Shown here piece after piece: positions 52,560 through 64,000 of a stretch of 64,000 bases of DNA (the first letter of the stretch is position 1; every line of letters starts with the position of its first letter). This stretch comes from Tetracentron sinense (lineage: Eukaryota > Streptophyta > Magnoliopsida > Trochodendrales > Trochodendraceae). Where the stretch lies: positions 23,078,826 to 23,142,825 of the forward strand of contig CM026559.1 of the NCBI GenBank assembly GCA_015143295.1. The letters run 5' to 3'. The position numbers and the translations under genes were made by a program. The notes under the pieces were generated by a model that saw only the letters and a program-made list of their open reading frames with translations, was not told the origin of the DNA and ran no database searches.

Positions 52560-53290
52560 ATTATAATCCAGATCCTGTAGGATTGTAGACAATTGCCACT
52601 TATTCCTGTTTGCTTCTGCTTCTTTCTTTCTCTAGGTTCTCGTCTTCTTCTTCTCATATCATCAAACCCTAGTTTATGTTCAAAGTGGTATGGTATAGGG
52701 TATAGTTTTTTAGGATTATATAGCATGAACAATGCTGTGAAAAAAAACTGTCATGATGGGCATTATCATTCTTTTTTTTTTTTTTTTTTTTGTCCATGGG
52801 CAGTAGCATATCGGAATAGTAGGATTAATGTGAAAGTGTAGAGTTTTGTACGGGAGATTTGTGATGATTTTCTCATACTTTGGGACTGTATATCATTATA
52901 TAAGTATAAGGTCTTTGAGGGATCATTGACAATTACTATGATCTGTTGCTTCACTGTATTCACAAAAAAAATAATAACAATAAAAATAATACAAAGTAAA
53001 AGAGAGCTAATTGGGTAAATCATTGACAATTACTATGATCTCCTTCTTCTTTTTCTTCAAACCCTATTTGATTTAAACTTTGGTAGTATAGGTATGGCTT
53101 TCTTTTCTAAAGATTATGGGAGCGTGACAATACTGGTGGACGTACCGGGCACGAACAATAACGAATCTGTGAAAGTTTACGTGACTTTGTAAGGGAGCTT
53201 TATACTATTGTGTGGTGATTCTAAGTAAAGGGAAGATTATGCTTTTTTTTTCTCCTATTTTGTGCGGGACATCGATTCATTTAATATTGG
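52560..53290. repeat. Tandem duplication of about 460 bp, diverged
   Basis: AATCATTGACAATTACTATG occurs at 52922 and 53019 region. Before and after it the phrases CTTCTTC..TCAAACCCTA, GTGGTATGGTATAGGGTATA / GGTAGTATAGGTATGGCTTT and GTGAAAGTGTAGAGTTTTGT / GTGAAAGTTTACGTGACTTT correspond. A poly(T) of about 20 is at 52771-52790. Confidence 0.55.
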
Positions 53291-54929
53291 TATTTCTCTG
53301 AAGCTGATAAAAATCCCACTTTAGTAATCTAACAATAGTTCTATGGGGAACTTGGAGTGTTTGGCTTGTTGTTTCGTTTTTTTTGTTTTGCATCCAACAA
53401 ATTGAGAATTTAAAATGGTGGATCGAGTTCGGTTGGAATTGAGATTTATAAACCTCACCAAAAGTGGTAAAACCTCCTTATGGTGTTGCTGCAGTGATGC
53501 CTATTGAATGCAAATACCACCATCCAATCTGAAGGGGTTGCAGTTGGAAGTTGATTTCGAATGTTTTTTTCTTGTGGTGTGGGATGCCTTAAGTTGGGGT
53601 CATTTTCACCGTTCATATTAACATTTCTACTACAACTGGAAGTGCCTGTTAATCAGCCATCGGTAGTGTTGTTGGGGTCCCACATAAGTACAGAGGGGCA
53701 TGTGACAACGGATGTTGTAGATTACTATTATACAGTTGGATTAGCACTCATATTGGAATGGTCTTAGGGTTAGTCTTTTTTTTTTCCAGATGTGTTATTA
53801 GTAGTAGAGGCAATTTATATATAGGAGAAGTGAATGATCATCCCCCTTGATGATCCTCTATGATATAATGGAGGTAAAATATGTTAGTTTATGGTCTTAA
53901 CTTTCATACCCAATGCGAATGTCTCCTCAATCAGTAAGGGGTTTCTTGGTTTCTTAGAACAAGCAAGATTTGGATTCTACAGAGCCCAAAAATTTTTCCT
54001 AAGGGTATGAAATATTGCATGTGTACTTTGTAGCAAGATATTTCTTTTCATCTAACGTTCAAAGGGGGAAGATGACTCTTGCTAGTATTTTGCCGTCCAT
54101 AAACGTGGTTTGTGGGAGAACTACGTGGATCCTTATCAGAGTACATACCTATTTGTCCTACCAGGTGCTCTCAATTTGATTTTTGTGGAAAAAATCAAAT
54201 ATTTGATTTTTTGGGTTGGATTGAACCTTGCTTGACCAGCTCGATATCATCATATTTTGGTTTGGACGCATCTCTATCATTCTTTAATCAAGTCTATGCA
54301 TAGTTCCAAAGGGACGAGTTAAGGGGCGATTTTATACTTAGAAATAGGTGCAGGAAATATCTTTCCTGCCTCAAATCCAGTGATGTCACAGAGGCGTGGT
54401 AAAGGGAGTGCATAGAGTCGATCTGGTCAGACTTCTATTGGGACTGAGAGAGAGATACTTGAAGTTTTATCCTGTGGTCTTCTACGTCACTCTAGATAGA
54501 CATGTTGGATCTGTATGTTGCCTTGTCAAGTTCCCCTCCTCTTCCTAATTCTATTCTAAAGTACCCTACAACCTCATCTTCAAAGGTCCTTCTCTACAAC
54601 TCTTGTTAAAACCATAATTCATTGCTACCCCATCAACCATCACGTCAAGTCTTTCTACAACGCTTGCGCACGCAAGAATGCCAAATCTCTATGCACCCGC
54701 TTTGATTGGATATTGCAAGACCAATATTATCCTTTACCTTTTATTAGTCCTCCTTGAAATTAGCTTTCTTTCTGTTCTTTTGGAGTAGTTTTCTCATACC
54801 CATGATTATATTAATTATTACTAAGAAAAAAATACTAAAAAAACCTAAGGGATTGTAGACATTACGCCGATATCCCACTTCTTTTCTGTCTCGCCTCCTC
54901 TCTCACTCCCCTCTTCTTTCTTTCTTCTC
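53291..54929. other. Non-coding stretch, nothing recognised
   Basis: About 1.6 kb with only short frames lacking domains. The segment near 54360-54720 has a more coding-like base composition but I could not read a known protein in any frame. Confidence 0.45.
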
Positions 54930-55920
54930 GATGTCCAAACACAAATGATCAATTGTTTTGGATGCTGGTGTTCCTAAAGTTAAAAAGAGAATACTGTTGG
55001 GCCGTTTAGTTTTTCCAACTGGTGTAACCATTTATTTTTTCGCCACTGACTGCATATGAATCCGTAAAAAAAAAAAAAAAAAAAAAACAAAAAATTCCTC
55101 CTTTCGCATTCAAGGTTCTATCCAGACAATCCGAAAAACAGAAAGCCTTGTTCCGGCTTATAGACGCTACTCCCTTGTTCCTTTTCTATCCTAAACTACC
55201 GCAATAGGGATGAAGTCCGTCTGCCCCGTGACCACGGCGTTGCCTCACCTAGCTAGGAGGTCCCTTGCCTAACGAACATCGTGTAGACCTCCTTGACCAG
55301 TTACTACCTGTCATAGTCCAAGTTTTTTGGTGCAATGAGCATTAAGTGTTTAAAATCAAGTTTTCGTTTTTATTTTCCACAAGCAGGGGAGGTTTGGACA
55401 CTCTGGAGGGAGCTGAATTCAGCAAGAGAACCCAAAACCTAAGGTTTCTGTTGTGGCCATTGGGGCCGCCTTCCCGACGTCCTTGTCCTATACTCACGCA
55501 GACAAACCCACCGGCAAATCAAAAATAAACTCACGCCACCACCGCCGGAGGGGGACCTGCCGCGAGTTGAGCTCGGGCGAAGGGGGGGGGGAGGAGGGGG
55601 GGGAGGGGTCAAAATGGCTGCTAAATGATCCGTGAAACAAACGTTTCCTAATTGTGAGTATTTGACAGAAAATTGAGATTCAAATGCGCTACATAGTCCT
55701 GGCCCTATGATGTTGAATGGAGTTACGAAATGATACATGGAATGGAAAGGATTCTTATTGACTGTTGAGTGCTTTTGTTTAAATACAGCGTATTTTTGGT
55801 TGGGTTGAATTGATTTTGCCATACCATCTTGTATTTTTTTCGCTCAAGAGCGATAGTGTCGGTTATAGGGTGGTAAGTTGTTGATCGTGAATTGAAGGGG
55901 GGAGTTTTGTTAGGATGCTA
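54930..55920. repeat. Old direct duplication, copy B
   Basis: Counterpart of 51530-52200, with a poly(A) of about 27 (55066-55087), a G-rich tract and several indels. TTGCCTCACCTAGCTAGGAG near 55242 and GTGAATTGAAGGGGGGAG near 55888 are anchor phrases. Confidence 0.7.
55581..55608. repeat. G-rich tract
   Basis: Three long G runs separated by GA(G)GA, able to form a G-quadruplex on the plus strand. Explains a proline-rich minus-strand frame. Confidence 0.75.
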
Positions 55921-56677
55921 GTTCCTAATCAGCTTTCGATCATACCTCAATCCGGTAATGTCAAACCTCCTCTTAGTCATGGTTCAAGGTTGATCGTTCC
56001 TCAAAAAGACTAGAGCTTAATTTGTATTCAGATACCTACAACCACTTACATCATGCTTAAATAGATAAACACGTCTTCTTTGTCCAAATTAGGATTCAAA
56101 TATTAGATAACCCTCCTAAAAGAATAAATAGGAACTGAAGGTGAAGAAAAAAATCAAACTACAACAGACTTCCTATAATAGACCCTCTGCTAACATGGTT
56201 CTAACACCATACCGACCCCCCCCGTAGAAACAGGGGTAACTCACTTGCCCAATCGGAAAACTGCAACAAAAATCACGAACAGAGTCTTCCGCAAGGGTAG
56301 CTATTTCGGGGACCAACGGGGCGTCCAATGACCTTAAACCGATTGAATCACCAAGCGTAAGTAATGCACATTATGCTCCTTAAAAATACCACATCTAAAA
56401 TCTTTGAGAATGTGATCAAAGACGGAAGAGGGCGGGGCGTAGTAACTGAGTCTCCCACTTTTCAACTTTCAAAAAACATGAAACAGTAAAACCAGAGGGA
56501 TAACGACACCCTAAAGGAAATCCACTAGAGTAAGGAAAATCGCTGACCGATTTCTTCAAGGGACTTGACAAAGACATAGAACCGGAGGAGAAGACTTAGT
56601 AAAACAACCCTATGGAATACGGCTGTCAAGTTGCGATATGGAGATACAACGTAAGAAAAACCCAGTGACCTTGAATT
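55921..56677. other. Unassigned stretch before duplication copy 2
   Basis: No gene or known element. It is not related to the sequence left of copy 1 (before 36985), so the homology begins sharply at 56678. Confidence 0.5.
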
Positions 56678-57563
56678 CCTAGTGTGTCTTCAATCGTGGG
56701 GTTATAAATATTGGGTCGATTTTAGAAACTATATTATATATATATATATATAAGTTAGTAGGAATTATAAACATCCGCCATGATCCGCAGTCGTCGTTTC
56801 ACAACGGACCGCTTGATGGCAGCTTTCACTTGGTCCTCGCAGTTTCTCTTTTTTTTAATAGCCGATGGTATTCCATTAGCTCTTTAATTATGGTGGCTTG
56901 ACTTATTGGAAACCTGGCGTCCAAGTCACCCCTCTAAGACTCAAACTTAGGGGCGGAGCTAGGGGGCATGGCCCCCAACTTTTTTGAAAATATTATATAT
57001 CATATGTAGAATTGTTTTTTTTTTTAAATACATAATATGTAATTTTTGTATATAGTGGCCCCCCAAAAAAAAATTATAAAATTTTCTAACATAAACCCTG
57101 TTAACCCTAGTGAAGAATTATTATCTTAGGAGTTAATTTTTTTTTAATCAAAACAAAAGGTAGATGTTTAAACTCTAGGGGTGAGTGAATCTTAACCACA
57201 GTTAATGGATGTTAAAAGACACATGTGTTAAGCAAGGGAGACGTGCACGTTCCACTAAATACGAATCGCACGATGCGAAAAAATAATCTCCATAATATAA
57301 AAATAAATAAAATATAGTGAATTTATGGTAGTGATTAGACCACCCTGCATGAACCAATGAAAACCGGTATTTCGTTACATAATGGAAATAAGTGGTAAGT
57401 AAATAAGAATTTTCCTTAATTTTATTTATGTAATGACTCTATTAAAAGGGAGGGCCCATGTTTAATTTTCTTGTTTCTTGACCCATTTTTGGAATGCAAC
57501 ATTAATGTTAACACTGTTAACTTGGGAATCCACTTTTACTATTTCACCCTCATTTCACTAGCG

Positions 57564-57566
<3 letters not shown>

Positions 57567-57594
<28 letters not shown>
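57567..57594. repeat. (CT)n microsatellite, duplication copy 2
   Basis: About 13 CT units, shorter than in copy 1. Confidence 0.8.
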
Positions 57595-57598
<4 letters not shown>

Positions 57599-57721
57599 CG
57601 ACCAACAACACTAGCTCCTCTTTTCATCGTCCGACTCTACTTTGTCTATTAAGGCAACGTCTTCTTCATAATCTGACTCTACTTTGTCTGTTAAGGAAAG
57701 GAGAACGGCAAACAAATCAGA

Positions 57722-58036
57722 GAGAATCAAAGGTCCTTGGACCGCCAAAGAAGACAAGTATTGATCCGACTCGTCGACCGCTACGAAGCTAGAAACTAGT
57801 CCCTAATAACCCGTTACATACCGGTCTATCTGGTCAATCGTGCCAGCTAAGATGGTGCAACCAGCTGAGCCCAAGCGTCTAGCATCGACAGTTTTCTCCA
57901 ATTGAGGAGTACAAGACCATCTTCGCCTCTCATGCAAGGTATGGTAACCGGTGGGCCACTGTTGCTAGGCTTCTTCAAGGGAGGACTGATAATGCCATGA
58001 AGAACCATTGGAATTCTACATTAAAGAGGAAGTAGA
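57722..58036 (+). pseudogene. R2R3-MYB pseudogene, subgroup 22-like, copy 2
   Basis: Same frame shifts and TAG as copy 1, so the lesions predate the duplication. It has an added TGG to TAG change (ARN-stop-SLI) and small substitutions near SPVEE, which show independent decay after duplication. Confidence 0.9.
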
Positions 58037-58415
58037 GAGAGGAAGTAAAGAGAGAAACCAGACGGTGGTGATGATGATGCTAGGAGTGCCAGGTATGGGT
58101 CGTACAAGTTGTCTAGGTCAGAAATGATTTCTCTAGCTTATCAATCTAAAATGTCACTCTTTCGACAAATTTGTGTAACAATTTAGTGTGAAATCATTTC
58201 AGAAATTATAGTTGTTTGGGGATGAGATGGAAATGATCTTTATCAATTGGAAGTTTTACTGCAAAGATTAGAAAATGTGAGAACTTCCAAGCAAATAACT
58301 TACGTTTTAGGGAAAGGATTCCAGAATAACAATAACTAATGTCATCATGTGATTATTGATTGGATTAGAACATAAACTAGGATCCACTGGCCTGAGACAT
58401 AAACCAGTTATATAC

Positions 58416-58644
58416 TCACCTTTGAAGATGGAAACATTGGCAAGTCGAAGACATTTTCTGAGGCTATTTGTTGAAGATGAATATTTTCATTATACTTAGT
58501 TGGATACTTCATGTGACTTTTCACTGTTGCAGTAAATTGAGCTTTTCCTCTCAATTCAGGAGATCCGAGTAAGAGAGGTGATTGAGCATGAAGGCAAAGA
58601 GAGATAAGAAACCACTGAAGGGGCGTGAAGGAAAGGAATTTCAC
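58416..58644 (-). other. Copy 2 of the minus-strand ORF with splice donor
   Basis: Counterpart of 38742-38970 with two residue changes and the donor AAAG|GTGAGT kept. No family recognised. Confidence 0.25.
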
Positions 58645-59526
58645 TTTCTTGATTTTGAATTTTTTCGCCTAGAGATGACGTGACACTCTATAACTGTAGG
58701 AACTGATTTTGGTTTGTGTTATTGGTATTTTGGGGACAATTTGGGTATTTTAAAATATTTAAACCATGACATCATCAAATTTCATCAATGTTAATAACAA
58801 CATATTAAGGGAAGGGTGAATCTGTTATCACTACTTGAAACACAGGGGAGAGCAGTGTAATTTGAGAAAGAAGAGGGGAGGTTTCTGAAATTTCGCCAAA
58901 TCTCAGGTGAGGTCAGTGTAATTTACCCATTAATTAATTATAAGAATATAGGGTAATGCTAGCTGCACTTTAATTTAAGAGTCACTACCTATGAATAAAT
59001 AATGCAAACTTTAATTAAAGATTTAGAATTTTATCATTTAATATTTATGGGTAATAAACTAAGCAAGTACACTATGGTGGTGTACAAAAATTTCAATATC
59101 ACTAATCTATTTTTTTTTTCTTAATTTTATCCATTTGTCCTGCTCAAATGGAGGGAACTTTAAATAATCAGAAATTATCAAACAAATAATTGAATTTTCA
59201 ATAGTTAGTGATTAAACAAATAAAATCAAAGGCATATGAGAAATTCTATAATTAATTTTCAATAAAATTTTAAATAAACAAAATTATCAAAATAAAATTG
59301 AGAACAAAAGTTAATTTTGGTTAATAAAGAAACGATGACGAATTGAGACCGTATACAAGTGATGTCAAATAGAGAAAAAATTATGTTGAAAAATAAAAGA
59401 ATTATGAATAGGATGCACATATAAAAAAAAAATAGAGAACTTTAAAATATAAGAACTTTTTAAAAAAGGGTAGTACACATAACACTACCCTTTTTAAAAA
59501 GAAAAAAAACCAAAATTTTTACATTA

Positions 59527-60313
59527 GGCCCCATTTGGTTGCATTTTCATTTTCTGTTTTTTGTTTTTAAAAACGAAAATTTGAAAATTTTTACACAAAA
59601 CATATTTGATAAAAATGTTTCTACTTTCTGTTTTTAAAAATTAGTAATTTTTTTTTTGAAAATCAAGTTAACAAAAATTTTCTGCTACCTCTGTTTTTAA
59701 AAACAATAAACAAAAATGGAAAACACGGACCCCACCATCACCACCCATCACCACTACCACCCACAACAACCATCACACCACCACAAAACTATCATCACCA
59801 CCACTACACACCACCCACCTCCACCACCACAATACTACCACCACCACCAGAATACTACTACAATCCACCACTACCACTACTCACCACCCCTCCACCACTA
59901 CCACCACCACCCACCACCACAATACAACCACTACACCACCACCACAATACTACCACCACCACACTACTACTCAACACCCACGACCCACCACCACCTCCAC
60001 CACCACAACTACTCACCACCCACAACAACCCACCACCACCACCACCATCGCCACCAATACTACCACCACCACCACACCACCACTACCACCACCACTCACC
60101 AACACACTACACCCACGACCATTACTCACCACTACCACCACCCTGAATTGAAATTATTTAATCATATTTATCAAACGCGTTTTTTTGTTTTTCGTTTTTT
60201 TTTTAAATTAGTAACAGTTAGTTCAAACATGTTTCCTACTTAAAAAAATTGAAACCGAAAAGTCGTTTCCAATTTTTAGAAACAAAAAGACGGTAGTGCA
60301 TCCAAACAACCCC
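59527..60313. mobile_element. PIF/Harbinger-like MITE with CCA core, copy 2
   Basis: Same ends and TTA flanks (59524-59526, 60314-60316) as 39855-40641, with small indels inside the CCA tract (59730-60150). Confidence 0.8.
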
Positions 60314-60482
60314 TTAATTATCTTAAGCTTAACCATTGCTAAAGGAGTGTTAAAAAAAGGACACGTGGCCATTAGAATAGCCATTCTAATGCTGGGTGTG
60401 CTAATCACTGCCCCAACAAAATTATCACATTCCTTAACAGTGGCTTAGAAGATAAATTCCCATTTTGTATCCTATTAGGTCA

Positions 60483-60958
60483 GCAGATTACCTCTAGCAA
60501 ATGCCCCAGATCTCATCTTGGGCACCACTCTTCAAAAGACATTTAACTTAGTGATAACATGCATTGCACATTTTGTTGAGTATAAGCTCGCCACTTGTTT
60601 TCTTTGACATCTATTAATTGTGATTAAGATTCTCTCATACTTAAAAGTTAAATAACTTAACCTTAGTTTAAAAAAAATTAACCTTGATTAAGATTTCACT
60701 CATATACGTGGTTAATTTTTTAGAAGATATTTTATTAAAAACTAAGGTTAGATTATTTAATTCTAAGGGTGAGTAAATCTTAACTATAGTTAATGGGTAT
60801 CAAAGAGCACACATGACAACTTTGAGAGGAGTACGTGCACCACTCGACGAAATGTGCAATACATGTTATCATTCTCCTTATTTAAAAATGCCTCTCACGC
60901 CTCAGCTGAAGAGTGGTCCCGTGATGGGATCTCGGCATCTGGAAAGGTAATCCGTTGC
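60483..60958. mobile_element. MITE with about 50-bp TIRs, copy 2
   Basis: Counterpart of 40811-41286; the overlapping 83-codon frame (60854-61105) is unchanged but lies over the MITE arm and is discounted. Confidence 0.75.
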
Positions 60959-61351
60959 CTCCCTTTAGACGGTGTGCCCCACTCCTCCATTGGACGGTGT
61001 GTCCTGATGACATTAAAAGATGATCTCTCTTTCGCCAAGGAACAAAGCGCAGGAAAGATGGACACAAAATGGGATAAAACTGGTTTTACATATAAATATT
61101 TATAAATACCCCCTTAGGTTTTGATACTTAAGAATCCCACCCAGGTTTTTCAATTTAAAAATAGATTCTACTATTTAAAAAGTTATTTAAATTGGCTTTG
61201 CCAATGTAGCAATATTCTACGACCAATAAACTTAAAAAAACATTAAGACTAATGTCCTTTAAGATCAATGGACAAGTCTACCTTACCATAAATATAACAA
61301 CTAACTTCGTATTGGGAATAGTGCTAGTCCTACGCGCCCCACTCATACTTG

Positions 61352-61652
61352 CACCTTTTTGGAAAGGAAAATAATCACCTCCTCGGTCGGTGACGCGAGG
61401 AGGGGCATCTCGGCTCCCATTTTCTTGCCATGCATTCCCCTTTAACCCCATTTAACTATGGTTAAGATTCATCCACTTTTAAGGTTCACCCATCTACACT
61501 TGGTTTTCAGAAAAATAAAATAAACTAACTAAAGGGTTAAAAAAAACTAACCCAGGTTAATGGGAGTTGAAAGGTTGGCTATGTGAGAGCGAGGAGGAAT
61601 ATTCCCCTTCTCGGCCGACAAGGGGATTATTGCTCTTTTGGAAATATGACAA
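61352..61652. mobile_element. MITE with CTCCTCGGTCG ends, copy 2
   Basis: Counterpart of 41650-41950 with a few substitutions (for example CGACAAGGGG for CGACGAGAGG on the right arm). Confidence 0.7.
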
Positions 61653-61969
61653 GGGATTTTATGGTAAGTTCCTTGTGAGCCCATTTAAAGTCGCTTGTCT
61701 TTTTTTTTTATTTGGTAAACTCAATCATACCACAAGGCACTCACACCACCCATGCAAACCCACACACACACCCAACATGCAAACTCACTCACACGCAGCA
61801 CACACATGCAGACCTTGTAAGCTTCACCCTAGAGCTCCTCAAAACGGGTACCAACATGCAATCTAATTTAAAGTCGCTTAGTCTTATTTGCCCAAAATGG
61901 GATATTAATTAATGACAAAGTTGAGATACCAAGTTCAAATTTTTTTGTATGGGAAATAGTTAACATACC

Positions 61970-62072
61970 TAAGGCTGATCTTCATTAGTTCATGTCCCAC
62001 TTTGAAATTTTCACCACAGTTGGTGAGTATTTAAGAGTAGGAGTGTGAACTAATGAGGACCAGCCTTAGGTT
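61970..62072. mobile_element. Small 103-bp MITE, copy 2
   Basis: Identical in arrangement to 42266-42368. Confidence 0.75.
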
Positions 62073-64000
62073 TGCAAATGGAAATCTCAGGTGCGCCTAT
62101 CACTGCTCTTTTTTTAATAGGGTAATTCATTTTTTTGCTAATTTTTTTCTTTAAACAAATAACAATTAAAATAAAAGGAACATAAAACATAGCCTTGGGT
62201 GTATGGTCCTTAGGGCCAAGACCTCCCCTTAGAACACTTCCTATCTTTTTAAAACAACATGGAGATGTTAGATTTAGGGTGGTGCTACATGGATACCACC
62301 ATTTACATTCTACACACTAAACTTAAAAAAACACCATTAAACTTTAGTTACACACCAAACGAAAGTGAAATGACAATAATTTCCTTTTTTACCTTCTTCA
62401 TTCTTCTTCTTGTCACCCGATTAAAGAATTGGTAACCCTTCTCTCCTATCAAAGAAAGAGGGGGAGAGGGTCAGGGTAGTTAGTAAAGATGGATCTAGCA
62501 TGTGATGATGAGAGGTATGCTTCCCTACACATGTGCTCTCTTATTTGTCAACCTTTTTCCCCTATTTTTAAGCATCTATTTTTTCTTATATAATTTTTTT
62601 AGTGAAATTTTAGGAAAACTTAAGAGCAATTCGATTATGTTATCCATCTTGTTTAAGGCAAATCCTAGTAAATTCGTCTCTTCTATTTATTCTTGAAATA
62701 ATTGCATAGGGTTTTTTTTATAATTTATGTGAAAATTTGTGACTGATTTCATGATTATAGCCAAATTTATCATAATTGACTATTATTCTATTATTTAAAA
62801 TCACTTTTTATGGGTTGGGAAGGAAGAATTCGAGATTTTGAAATCCAAAATTTAAACAAAGGGGTTGTATTTGATTTTAGCTAGATGAATTTGGAATATA
62901 ACTTGTAGAAATACAGTCCAAATTCAAAAATATTGTAGGATTTGAGTATAATCAATCAATTCGATTGAGATTTATGTTATTGGATTACACAACTTGGATT
63001 GATATTCATTAGGGTTCCTAAAAGCTAGTCTTTGTTTTGTTATGTTTTAAACGTTGTTTGGTCAAATTAGAGATATATTTTTTTTTACCTTTGATTAGAG
63101 AGAGGAATGGGTTACTAGGGTCCTTATTCTGAGATGATAGGAAGAGGGTAATAAGGACATTATTATCATTTTTTTTCTTTCTTTTTGGTTAACTAAGGTT
63201 GGTATTTTTTCATAAGTTTCGTATATATAGACAGTAAATGTTGGTGTGCGCATAGCACAACCCTAAATTTATAAGATTATACTACCCTTACAATTTCAAT
63301 ACCCTATACCATTTTTTGCCCTAAGTTAAATTATTCTAAGGCAAGGTCTTCAGCCCTAGGACCGTGATTGCTGTCCTAGAACATCTTCTCTAACATAAAA
63401 TAACAAGCAATGCAACTAGTGCACTTCTTTCATATTTTTCATGTCTTTTAAATGACAGATTCTTTTGGTGACTAAGGTGAGATTAATCATTTGATAAAAT
63501 CATTGTTGCATAGCCCTCCATTTTTTGCCTTTGTTTCATCTTGAAACTAATAATAGTTTTCTCATTTTGAGCCCTAGTTCCCTATAAAAACTACTATCAA
63601 AGAAACCTTAAAGGGATTGAATAGTTCTGAACTTAATCTAAAATCTAATCAAGTGTTAGGCGTGCATTGCATATCAATGCTTATTGGAACATTGGATAAT
63701 TGTTTTTTGGGTGATCACACCACCAAACGTTCTTTGTAGGAGGGTCATAGATTGATACAACGAGCACCATAGTTGTTTTCAATACCTTTCAAAAGATAGG
63801 AGAACACTAGCCCCTCTAGATTAGGGCGGGTGTGCCCCTCATTTGAGGGGTTTGCAAGATCAAGTCTAAGGAGGTAGTAGTCTCCCTCAATGATGCGGGA
63901 GAAACACTCACAATTTACTAACCATAATAGGGTTGTTAAAGGGCTAGGATAGGCAGAGCCTTGGTTTTCCCACGCTTAACCCTCACATATAAGGCAAGGC
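62073..64000. other. AT-rich non-coding part of duplication copy 2
   Basis: Matches 42369-44296 and holds no recognised gene. Confidence 0.5.

Larger units (their letters stand above)
56678..64000. repeat. Large direct duplication, copy 2 (runs off the right edge)
   Basis: Homologous to 36985-44296. The first 250 bases differ from copy 1 by many indels and changes; from about 56940 on, the copies are nearly identical. Copy 2 has about 35 extra bases at 61277-61311. Confidence 0.93.

Noticed and set aside
54360..54720. Possible gene fragment by base composition
   Set aside because: All three plus frames and the minus frames lack any domain I can recognise; not annotated as a gene.

Overview
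This is nuclear DNA of a flowering plant. The evidence is split genes with GT-AG introns, plant-only families (DUF688, a neprosin/DUF239 gene, a subgroup-22-type R2R3-MYB, a plant selenoprotein-H-like first exon), and dense plant repeats: Ty3/Gypsy Tat, Ty1/Copia SIRE-type, L1-type LINE, MITEs of several superfamilies and probable Helitron ends. I cannot name the species. There are no rRNA or tRNA genes, CRISPR arrays or bacterial features that I can support.

Layout. 1-9884: a Tat-lineage Ty3/Gypsy element on the minus strand; its right-hand (5') LTR is complete and the left (3') LTR lies outside the window. It is inserted in 9885-11834, a minus-strand Ty1/Copia fragment. 11835-22125: a plus-strand SIRE-type Ty1/Copia element with both LTRs (the 3' one truncated), gag, pol and a third env-like ORF, all decayed by stop codons. 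22126-22760: a decayed minisatellite ending in a Helitron-like hairpin. 22811-23116: a small minus-strand ORF with an AT-hook. 23554-23879: a MITE. 23940-29363: a 5'-truncated L1-type LINE split by a 2458-bp solo LTR with a 5-bp target-site duplication. 29370-30870: MITEs, a 43-base poly(C) run and a G-box-bearing tandem repeat. 31160-31843: an intact DUF688-family gene on the minus strand with its own TATA box, the most convincing working gene here. 32000-36980: MITEs (Mutator-like with 9-bp TSD, CACTA-like, hAT-like) and decayed arrays. 36985-44296 and 56678-64000: two nearly identical direct copies of a segment longer than 7.3 kb that carries an R2R3-MYB pseudogene, a CCA-rich PIF/Harbinger-like MITE and several other MITEs. 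45045-49650: a possible Helitron carrying fragments of a neprosin gene, later interrupted by a PIF-like MITE that was itself split by a second solo LTR. 49875-50151: a selenoprotein-H-like first exon whose reading frame appears broken near its 3' end. 50150-56677: mostly non-coding, with two old local duplications.

The observation I rate highest is in the SIRE-type element. The spacer just before the env-like ORF holds a cluster of TTTCG..CGAAA quasi-palindromes followed by a TATA box, the same arrangement as in the element's own LTR promoter, as if the third ORF has its own internal promoter. The unrelated solo LTRs carry an analogous cluster of CCGATCGATCGG quasi-palindromes, upstream of a TATA box in one of them.
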